NCBI GenBank assembly: GCA_035691865.1
Contig: DASSIM010000023.1
Location: forward strand, 124,001-188,000
Direction of reading: 5' to 3'
DNA length: 64,000 nucleotides
Source of the DNA: Nitrosopolaris sp035691865
Lineage (GTDB): Archaea; Thermoproteota; Nitrososphaeria; Nitrososphaerales; Nitrososphaeraceae
Below, piece after piece: positions 57,235 to 64,000 of the stretch. The notes below the pieces were generated by a model. The model was not told the origin of the DNA. It did not search any database and was given only the letters and a program-made list of their open reading frames with translations. Within the stretch, counting starts at the first letter, position 1. Every line of letters starts with the position of its first letter. A program made the translations under genes and the position numbers.

Positions 57235-57967
57235 CCGTTGCAGCTCTCCTCAATGTCGCGTCAATTACTATTTCGGTCCCTATATGGTATTTGTTATTAT
57301 TATAGATTGCATGTTTTATATTGTCGACGTTTGATCGCAAAACTTGTGTCGGGATTCTTGATCGTTCTATCACTTTAAGGGCAACTATATCGATTAGTTC
57401 ATACATTCCTGCCATTGAACTTTCATTTCCTAGAATTTCCATACATTCCTTGACTGTAATCTTTTTAAATAATTTTGCATCTCTATTTATTTTGGGATCT
57501 GAATCATATACCCCATCCACGTCGGTGGCATTTAGAAACTTTGAAGCCTTTACTGTTTCGGCTATAAGTGCAGAAGTTGCGTTTGTACTTTGTCCAGGGT
57601 GTAAACCGCCTGCGACTACTATTTTTCCACTTGCTGCTGCTAATGCTACTTCTTCCAGATTTTTTGGAACTTGGGAAAAGGCCTGATCTCCTAAGGTAAC
57701 AAGCAAAAGTCTTGCGTTCAAACGGGATACTTCAATTCCTATAATATCGAGATTTGCTTCATCTGACCCGAGACTCCTAGCGATATTAATGTAATGACGG
57801 GCAATTTCTCCCCCTCCTGTCACGACTATCGGCTGAAATTTGTTACTAATTCCTAATAACATCTTAGCATATTTTGTAATAGACTCTTTGTCTTCAGTAC
57901 CAGCGAATATGCTGCCGCTTAATTTTATGACGATTCTTCTTTTTTTATTAAGATTGATATTATTCAT
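57218..57967 (-). CDS. pyrH: UMP kinase, archaeal type
   Basis: A 249-residue amino-acid-kinase-fold enzyme making UDP from UMP. The start IVIKLSGSIF, the loop VTGGGEIARHYI, and the DVDGVYDSDP motif near the ATP site match archaeal PyrH. It begins 6 bases after the stop of the HD hydrolase gene on the same strand, so the two form a nucleotide-metabolism operon. Confidence 0.94.
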   Translation of the reverse strand: MNNINLNKKRRIVIKLSGSIFAGTEDKESITKYAKMLLGISNKFQPIVVTGGGEIARHYINIARSLGSDEANLDIIGIEVSRLNARLLLVTLGDQAFSQVPKNLEEVALAAASGKIVVAGGLHPGQSTNATSALIAETVKASKFLNATDVDGVYDSDPKINRDAKLFKKITVKECMEILGNESSMAGMYELIDIVALKVIERSRIPTQVLRSNVDNIKHAIYNNNKYHIGTEIVIDATLRRAATVKKRS

Positions 57968-57973
57968 GTCAAA

Positions 57974-59245
57974 TTACCCTTTCCTGATCCTGTGCTTTTG
58001 GTATACGGACTCATCTTCTCCGAGAACCTTTTTAACAGATCGTTCCACCACTTCTCTATTTTTGAGGGTTGTATATACTCTTAGCATATCAAGAAAGCCT
58101 GTTACAGAATCAATAAGTGGAATCTCTGAGATGGGTGTTTCATATGCCCGTTCCTTGTCGACAAGTAATATCGAACTTATTTCTTTCTTAGTGGGTGTCA
58201 GAGGCATAGAAGATGCTCTCGATGCATCGACAAAAACGGAATTTTCTTGGACCCCTGCTCTTTCTGCTATCTGTGATGCCAGATTATGTAGTGCCAGGCT
58301 ATCCATTTTTCTATACACATCATCGTGCTTGTGTAAGAATTTTTCATAAACACATTTTAACAATTTTCTGTTCCTGTAATCTGTTACTAGTCTAACTGCA
58401 ACCTCATTGCTCTTGTTGAGAGAGTGTATCTTCTCAAGTGTTGAATCATCAGTAAGGTTGAGATAATTATCTAGTGATGTGTCAGTTAAATTCAGTTGTT
58501 CATCAGCTAGCCTCATTGATTGAAGAAGCATAACTTCAGCCGATCTGACAGTTTTATGGAAATAGACTGCCTTGAACATTTCGTACCTAGAGATCAACAT
58601 TGATTCAAATGAGTAGAGGGCTGATCTATTAATGGCCATATGCGCGTTCGAGACCACTTCAAACGAGCTTATTAATCGGTGATAGTCGATCTTGCCATAC
58701 TCAGCTCCAGTAAACAATCCATCTCGAGGTAAATAATCCATAATATCTGCAGATAGCGCGCCGGCGAGAATTTCGTTAAAGTATTTTATCTTTGATTCAC
58801 CAAATGATAATTTACATATACCATTCGAATTGTAACCATTCTTTTTTAGAATATCGCTGACCTCTGTCTTGAAGATAATTTTCTTTCCCATATCCTCGTG
58901 GGTCAGGCCGCATTTTGCCCCTAACATTTCCTCAAATAGGTGTGAAAATGGTCCATGTCCTATATCATGAAGCAAGGCTGCCAATCGTAACTCTTGAATA
59001 CTTTCCTCTTTGCTGACATATCCCTTAGCAAGAAGGGTTTCTCCTGCGAAGCCGGCAACATGCATCGTGCCGAGAGAGTGTTCGAACCGAGAATGCTGAG
59101 CGCTGGGATATACCAAATGCGCGCCAGAGAGTTGCTTTATTCTCCTCAGACGTTGGAAGGCAGCACTGTCCAAAAGTTCTCTTTCGACATTGGTGAAGCG
59201 GATATATTGATGAACTGGATCTGTGATTTCTCCGGCAAACTTCAT
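57974..59245 (-). CDS. HD-domain phosphohydrolase (dNTPase/SAMHD1-like)
   Basis: A 423-residue protein. HD-motif metal ligands are visible in SRFEHSLGTMHVAGFAG and LRLAALLHDIGHGPFSHLFE. The plan (start DPVHQYIRFTNVERELLDSA) resembles dGTPase/SAMHD1-type triphosphohydrolases, which trim dNTP pools. Coupling with pyrH and nearby tmk fits nucleotide control. Confidence 0.9.
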   Translation of the reverse strand: MKFAGEITDPVHQYIRFTNVERELLDSAAFQRLRRIKQLSGAHLVYPSAQHSRFEHSLGTMHVAGFAGETLLAKGYVSKEESIQELRLAALLHDIGHGPFSHLFEEMLGAKCGLTHEDMGKKIIFKTEVSDILKKNGYNSNGICKLSFGESKIKYFNEILAGALSADIMDYLPRDGLFTGAEYGKIDYHRLISSFEVVSNAHMAINRSALYSFESMLISRYEMFKAVYFHKTVRSAEVMLLQSMRLADEQLNLTDTSLDNYLNLTDDSTLEKIHSLNKSNEVAVRLVTDYRNRKLLKCVYEKFLHKHDDVYRKMDSLALHNLASQIAERAGVQENSVFVDASRASSMPLTPTKKEISSILLVDKERAYETPISEIPLIDSVTGFLDMLRVYTTLKNREVVERSVKKVLGEDESVYQKHRIRKG

Positions 59246-59555
59246 ATCTCTATCTGATGGTTTTGATTGTGCAATGCAGAAAATTAAATCTACTGTATAT
59301 CAAGATGACCAATTTCTGGATGGCTCGGTAAAGTGTCATATCCTTTAGCGCGACGAGTTCACTATTGCTTAGGGTGGGTTCCAATCAGCTTATATGCGTG
59401 AGTTTGTTAATATTTTTATTGTAGCTGTCAGCCAAGTTTGAAGAGCGGTGCTTGTAAGGGAGTCATTAACGATTGTTTTTTTAGCAAGCGAAAACATTGA
59501 AAACCAAATGAAATGATATGGTTTTAGCCGAATTAATAATCGGTCAGCGTGATAA

Positions 59556-60173
59556 TCAGATGACATTCAGGAGTTTAACGATCTTCATTATTTCTTGGTG
59601 GACTTGCTCCTTTCTTTTTTCGCCATTGATTATTTTCCATTTGAACTGTTTCGCAAGTTTACGATAATTCTTGTTTACTTCTAAAAGCAATTTCTGATTT
59701 TTTTCAAATGAGTCCAAATCTCCGGCTTCTGATCGTTGGGAAGATGCGGTGGGACTAACGTCTAGGACTATCACGATATCTTCTTTAGGTAAACCCCTTT
59801 CCAAGTTAGTTAGCCAGTTAATATTGAGGCCATTCGAAACGCCATAAACAAGATTTGATTGGTAGTATCTGTTCATTACAACTATCGTGCCTTTCTCTAT
59901 CATACTTTCTATTTCTCTTTTCCTTTCCCACCGGTTGGCTGACAATAGCATATGTTTTAATTCGTTGGTGTACATGCGTTTACCGTCTAAAAAAGCCCTT
60001 ATTTCTATCCCAATTGGAGTTGTATAATCCGGAAAATCCATAACAACACATATTCGACCAGATAGTTTTAAAGAATCGATTAATAATCTAGACTGAGTCA
60101 GCTTTCCCGCTTTATCTGCTCCCTCAATTACGATTATCTTGCCTTTACCCAATAATTGGTTGCGAACTTGCAT
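59556..60173 (-). CDS. tmk: Thymidylate kinase
   Basis: About 205 residues from ATG 60173 (MQVRNQLLGKGK), which gives the usual length; the frame stays open upstream to 60356 but that part does not resemble the family. The P-loop reads IEGADKAGKLTQS, the DP-like motif MDFPDYTTPIG, and the LID/ERGL region follows. It phosphorylates dTMP. The Lys-Leu of GADKAGKLTQ is more like the eukaryal/archaeal type than bacterial DRAGKTT. Confidence 0.88.
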   Translation of the reverse strand: MQVRNQLLGKGKIIVIEGADKAGKLTQSRLLIDSLKLSGRICVVMDFPDYTTPIGIEIRAFLDGKRMYTNELKHMLLSANRWERKREIESMIEKGTIVVMNRYYQSNLVYGVSNGLNINWLTNLERGLPKEDIVIVLDVSPTASSQRSEAGDLDSFEKNQKLLLEVNKNYRKLAKQFKWKIINGEKRKEQVHQEIMKIVKLLNVI

Positions 60174-60183
60174 CAATAAAAAC

Positions 60184-60484
60184 ATGCTGATTATTATTAT
60201 ATTATTATTATCTGTAAAATACTCCACCGCAATTGTTTCCGTCACCAAAGAAGTAGTGTTCGCCGGTTTCATCACTATAACGGAAAAAACCCAAGCACAT
60301 TCAGCATCAAACATTATCAGGACCAATTTTTGACGAAGGAAAAGGATACTGGACAAATACCATTGAAGTTTTATGTCGCTGGGTCAACAATGGGGGAGGA
60401 CCATCTGTAGGAGATGCGGTGTTCTTTCTTCCTAAAGGCAAAGTTCGAGGGTATAATGGAGTTGGAGGATCGATGGTTGCCTGA
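60184..60484 (+). pseudogene. Exported protein relic antisense to the tmk upstream frame
   Basis: From ATG 60184 the frame has a signal-like helix (MLIIIILLLSVKYSTAIVS) and stops at 60331. An adjacent frame then reads SGPIFDEGKGYWTNTIEVLC and GGGPSVGDAVFFLPKGKV to TGA 60482. One indel would join them. The family is unknown. Confidence 0.3.
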
Positions 60485-60630
60485 ATAACTAGCGAACCAG
60501 CCCGACAAAAGTAAAAGATTACCAACATCAAACTTTGAGTCTAGACTGTGTTATTTTCACCTGAAAAATGAGGTACAGATAGACATTAATTTAATTACTT
60601 GAATTAGATTCCAATGAGCCATGAATTTGT

Positions 60631-61344
60631 ATGAAAAAACCATTCATGTTCTTTGATCTCGGGCAGACTTTGGTAAACGAGTGGGATTTTATTAATTACT
60701 TTGATAAGGAATTCTTAGAGATATTAAATGCGTTTGGTGCAAGAATCGATAGCCGAAATTATCGCGCAGTACGAGACAATGTTATTAGAAACCGCCAGAT
60801 AGGTCATGAAAGTGTTATGAGATTAGTGACCGAGGTTTGCAAATTAATATCTCAACCTGGTTATGGAAAAATTATTACAAAAAGATTAGAACCTCAAATT
60901 GAAGAGGGACGAAGACAATTCCTCCGCCTTTTCGATGACACAGAAGAAACCCTCGACATTGTTTCGAAGCAGCTTGATCTTGGAGTAATAGCTAATCAAA
61001 CTAAAGATATTGTAACGTTATTGGAGGATTCTAACATAAGTCGATTTTTCAAGGTGAAAGTCATTTCCTCGGAGGTTGGAATTGCTAAGCCTGATCCCAG
61101 AATATTCCACTTAGCAATGGACCTTGCCGCAGTGCGTTGTCCAAAAGATTGTATAATGGTTGGTGATAGACTAGACACAGATATCCGACCAGCAAACGCA
61201 CTAGGGATGAAAACAATTAGGACCACGAACTCGCTTTTCAAATTACAAGAACCAATGAGCGCACTTGAACGTCCAACTTATACAATCGCCAGCTTGAGCG
61301 AAATTCCGAATGTGTTGAAAAGAATCATCAACACAGCAGAATAA
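60631..61344 (+). CDS. HAD-superfamily hydrolase with atypical motif I
   Basis: A 237-residue HAD protein. The nucleophile Asp9 is in FFDLGQTL, motif II is in VIANQTKD, the motif III Lys in GIAKPDPRIF and motif IV in VGDRLDTDI. The residue two after the nucleophile is Gly11 rather than Asp, so the usual phosphatase general acid is missing. Other HADs with that change are dehalogenases, phosphonatases or ATP-ase-like. The substrate is unknown. Confidence 0.88.
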   Translation: MKKPFMFFDLGQTLVNEWDFINYFDKEFLEILNAFGARIDSRNYRAVRDNVIRNRQIGHESVMRLVTEVCKLISQPGYGKIITKRLEPQIEEGRRQFLRLFDDTEETLDIVSKQLDLGVIANQTKDIVTLLEDSNISRFFKVKVISSEVGIAKPDPRIFHLAMDLAAVRCPKDCIMVGDRLDTDIRPANALGMKTIRTTNSLFKLQEPMSALERPTYTIASLSEIPNVLKRIINTAE

Positions 61345-61477
61345 ATGCAAGTCTAATTGTTGGTTGCTGGAAGATGAAAACTCAATTCAAACTAGCTATT
61401 GCTGCCGAAAAAAATAGAGGTTTCTGAAAATTCTGAATACATTTGTTGCCGAAAGTGACTGATATTTGTTATTCTTC

Positions 61478-62251
61478 TCATTTAGCTTCAATCTTGTCTC
61501 TTTTCTTAAATACAAGTAACCCAATTAAAACACCACCGACCCCAACTAGCATAACAAGTGGCAGATAATATATTGGAGAATCAGCAGGCCTTCCCCAAAG
61601 CACCTGAAACGATATATTACCAGAGTCTGTATTCCGGGGAGTGTTTGGGTCATCTTTTCCATAAACCGCAATAGAACCAAGTGTGAAACCGTTTACAGAT
61701 AATCTATCCACCAAAACCTTTGTGCCACTACTGATTGTTAACCCTTGATTGCTATCGTATCCAATAATTATAGGCTGTGTTGCTGACCAGCCATCAATAC
61801 CGTTTTTATCATATAGTCTGATATATCCGGCTTCTCTCGTATTTACGGCTGCCCAGAACCTGTTAGACGAGATACCACCATACATTGCAATTTCAATAAA
61901 TTTCTCGCTTGGTTTAGGTTCCTGCAACTTTATAACTGTCTTGGCATCGGGTCTAGTCGCATAAGATATATTATTATCTACATTTAAAATCCAGCTCTCT
62001 GATATAGGTTTGACAAAAGTATAAACAAGTGGATGCGTTCTATCATTATTTGATGCTGTATATGGAAAATCGAATCGGAGTGAACGAGTCGTCTTTACTA
62101 TCTCGTATTTACTTTGGACGGAATCTGTTGTAGACTGTGAGTTTTGGCCGAAGGACAATAATGCTGCTGAAGGCGTCAACAGGGTTAACATTATTACCAG
62201 AAATAATGTGACTGACGGAGCATTAAACCTCATATTGAAAATTTGCTGCAA
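61478..62251 (-). CDS. Membrane-anchored extracytoplasmic protein
   Basis: A 257-residue protein with an N-terminal signal helix (VTLFLVIMLTLLTPSAALLS) and a C-terminal membrane helix (YYLPLVMLVGVGGVLIGLLV) followed by the basic KKRDKIEAK stop-transfer. The ~190 residues between are strand-rich and would lie outside the cell. It is not recognised as an enzyme. It may be a surface or envelope protein. Confidence 0.75.
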   Translation of the reverse strand: MQQIFNMRFNAPSVTLFLVIMLTLLTPSAALLSFGQNSQSTTDSVQSKYEIVKTTRSLRFDFPYTASNNDRTHPLVYTFVKPISESWILNVDNNISYATRPDAKTVIKLQEPKPSEKFIEIAMYGGISSNRFWAAVNTREAGYIRLYDKNGIDGWSATQPIIIGYDSNQGLTISSGTKVLVDRLSVNGFTLGSIAVYGKDDPNTPRNTDSGNISFQVLWGRPADSPIYYLPLVMLVGVGGVLIGLLVFKKRDKIEAK

Positions 62252-62456
62252 TTTCTGCTATTACTAATATAAAGCATAGTTTGGGCTTGATATCTGCACA
62301 TAACTATGAGCTCGAGGTAGTCAAAACTAACCTTCAAACTCTAGACAACTCGCAATAATGCGATTGGAGATGTTCGAACTGACAGATTGCGTAATGATAT
62401 GTAGCTTGCTTCAAGGTGGAGTTCAGTCTCCAAACCTCAGGGCGGGAATATATTGC

Positions 62457-62627
62457 CTACTTCACGTTCTTTGCGCATGCATCACAATATTTTTCTACCA
62501 AAATTACCCCATCTCCCACATTGAACAAAGCCTCCTGGGTGGCATTAAGGCCACAAGTTACACAGAACTTAGGCTTCGAACTCGTCTTCTCTTCGAACAA
62601 TCTAAAATGTATAAAATTCTTCTGCAT
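62457..62627 (-). CDS. Small two-CxxC zinc-binding protein, 56 aa
   Basis: Starts at ATG 62627. KFCVTCGLNATQEALF and KYCDACAKNVK give two CxxC pairs about 27 residues apart, a single zinc-ribbon site with a strand hairpin (GDGVILVEKY) between. It looks like a complete, conserved small protein. The function is unknown. Confidence 0.7.
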   Translation of the reverse strand: MQKNFIHFRLFEEKTSSKPKFCVTCGLNATQEALFNVGDGVILVEKYCDACAKNVK

Positions 62628-62716
62628 CTCTAAGTCCTTATCTCACAAGCCGTTATAAAATTGCTGCTGGAGTAGTATATGTTCTCCATTCGTAAATGTA
62701 CCCCTAAGATCTATAA

Positions 62717-63037
62717 GAACTTTCTAGTCGCGCTTCTACACGCTCTCGTCAAGTTTGCCAATCGAGCATCATTGCACCCTTGCAAGAGACAAAGCAGCTA
62801 TGATGGCGCTACATTAAGAAGCTTCAACAGATCATCACACGGTCGGAGTACATATAATATGATTACACATTCTGGGAAGCAGAAGAAAAGCGACTATCTA
62901 CCGGGATACATACGAGAGACAATGGTTTAACGTATGACTTATCTGAAATCCAGAAGCATATAGCAGAGGGAACCATTCAACACATAAAGGTAGCCCGAAC
63001 ATCGAAGCATATAGCTGAAATAAGGGGATGTACTTAA
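62717..63037 (+). pseudogene. Small unknown gene, one frame with two internal stops
   Basis: A single frame from 62717 to TAA 63035 (106 codons) is broken only by TGA 62801 and TAA 62855. It reads SSIIAPLQETKQL, then WRYIKKLQQIITRSEYI, then FWEAEEKRLSTGIHTRDNGL and SEIQKHIAEGTIQHIKVART. No ATG is at the front. It is like the broken frames at 4.3 and 8.6 kb in keeping register, though the sequences are not similar. Confidence 0.35.
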
Positions 63038-63138
63038 GATATTAATATTCTAAATTAATTAGTCTTCAACTAGGGTTATATTACAACACAAAGTCAAGAG
63101 TCAAAAAAAGGGAATTTTTTAGGTCTGCAGAAGAAAAG

Positions 63139-63432
63139 TTATCCTTCTTCCCAGCCCTTTGTGAACACTGCATTCTTCTTCAATGGAATTGGCTGGCCTG
63201 GAGTGTAGTCCATCGGTCTCATCCAGAAGATCGCCTTCGTTGGGCAAACACCGATGCATGCCCCGTCGGAGATGCATCTTTCTGGGTAAAAGACAAATGC
63301 TTTACCTCTCTTCCATCCTTCCACAGGCTTCACTCTCAGTACATCTGGACCGAGAGCTGTACAAATCTCAACACAGAGGGCACAGCCAATACAGTGTTGT
63401 TCGCTAATATCCGGAATTATTGCGACTGGCAT
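63139..63432 (-). CDS. Ferredoxin, two-cluster (7Fe/8Fe type)
   Basis: A 97-residue ferredoxin. The first motif CIGCALCVEIC (Cys14, 17, 20, 24) is complete. The second is CISDGACIGVCP (Cys53, Asp56, Cys59, Cys63), in which Asp replaces one cysteine as in Sulfolobus-type ferredoxins with a 3Fe-4S or labile 4Fe cluster. The tail is long and basic/aromatic. It carries electrons at low potential in the cytosol; the partner oxidoreductase is not in the window. Confidence 0.93.
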   Translation of the reverse strand: MPVAIIPDISEQHCIGCALCVEICTALGPDVLRVKPVEGWKRGKAFVFYPERCISDGACIGVCPTKAIFWMRPMDYTPGQPIPLKKNAVFTKGWEEG

Positions 63433-63780
63433 CTAATTCACTTATCTTCGATCTATAATGAAACTATTTAAACACTATGCAGTTTTTATAACAGTGATAT
63501 AAAATTACATTCTTTATTGAGGAGTGATAGATACTTTCTGCAGATTGGAAACCGCAGGAGTACTTCCTGTTCAGGATCAAGGTTCAGTTAGTCTTTATAA
63601 TCTACTGCAGGGAAAGTGGTGTCTATCTAGACTCATGCCACTCTGCGCTTTTTATTCCCTTGCATGACAAATTTCTGTTTATTTTGTTCTAGTTTGCGTG
63701 AATCACGTTAGAATAAGGCATACATCTCCAGCCAGCCCCTCTGCCGTTACAGGCGTGAGAAGACGAAGATCCATGTGCTT

Positions 63781-63980
63781 CTACAACACATCCTCATTCC
63801 GTTGCATGAGCTCGTGCCGTCCTGCATGCGGTTGGTGATTGTTGTCTAGTTTCTCGGAGTGTAGTCTATATTGTGAAATATCGTATTGCTCCAACAGATT
63901 TTTTACTTCCTCGAAAACGAGTTTGTTCCCTCATGTTGCTCGATTAGGCATTCCAATATCAGAGGCTTAGATCTTCTAGC
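63781..63980 (-). pseudogene. Coding relic at the right edge, frameshifted
   Basis: One frame reads ARRSKPLILECLIEQHEG and another continues LVFEEVKNLLEQYDISQY then HAGRHELMQRNEDVL to TAG 63781; one base near 63917 separates them. It is helical and charged, of unknown family. The gene may extend past the window. The spacer 63433-63780 holds nothing recognised. Confidence 0.3.
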
Positions 63981-64000
63981 TTAAAAAAAGATCACACCTG

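Noticed and set aside
60307..60531. 74-codon minus-strand frame upstream of tmk
   Set aside because: Pro/Leu-rich without motif and antisense to a more protein-like plus-strand relic.
1..64000. CRISPR array
   Set aside because: No set of regularly spaced identical repeats was found; the only short direct repeats are the two copies at 2929-2976.

Overview
The window comes from a chromosome that looks like a soil ammonia-oxidising archaeon (Nitrososphaerota/Thaumarchaeota, order Nitrososphaerales, perhaps near Nitrosocosmicus; the genus is my inference). The evidence is archaeal information-processing genes (TiaS, EF-2 with the diphthamide motif, archaeal AlaRS and LeuRS, aCPSF2-type RNase, PurP, archaeal PyrH), an archaeal initiator tRNA with BHB introns, futalosine-pathway menaquinone genes, mannosyl-3-phosphoglycerate synthase and small thaumarchaeal families (DUF6659-like, DUF2173). 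The DNA is AT-rich with long gene-poor spacers. No ammonia-oxidation genes are in the window.

Layout. 1-12.6 kb is an accessory-like region: the 3' end of a sensor kinase, thioredoxin, CDGSH protein, SDR, a divergent RHH/winged-helix regulator pair and a P450, set among many broken genes (HxlR regulator, response regulator, DUF72, tyrosine recombinase, DUF6659-like and several small unknowns). 13-17 kb carries two permeases (APC with UspA domains, NCS1). 17.3-19 kb has the initiator tRNA and tiaS. 20-28.3 kb holds hisI, thrC, a MoaD-E1 fusion, a 526-aa unknown, OGG1 and a beta-CASP nuclease. 28.5-37.5 kb is a housekeeping block: alaS-leuS, ilvA, HMG-CoA synthase (archaeal lipids). 37.5-41.8 kb holds mqnC, mqnE and mqnD. 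42.6-49.9 kb has EF-2, mpgS, asnB-like and a dual-specificity phosphatase. 50.3-54.1 kb has DUF151, CBS, a wrecked tatC, tatA and purP. 54-57 kb has small zinc-ribbon, DUF6659-like and DUF2173 genes with more remnants. 57-64 kb has an HD hydrolase-pyrH pair, tmk, a HAD protein, a membrane-anchored exported protein, a small Zn protein and a 7Fe-type ferredoxin.

The strongest observations are an initiator tRNA-Met interrupted twice, in the D-loop and the T-stem, with both introns in good BHB motifs; a tatC pseudogene beside intact tatA; a ubiquitin-like/E1 fusion; and widespread gene decay in the spacers, including small frames that stay in register but carry internal stops. Several small real genes (CDGSH, RHH, two zinc-ribbon proteins) are under 60 codons. 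No CRISPR array, rRNA or complete insertion sequence was seen.
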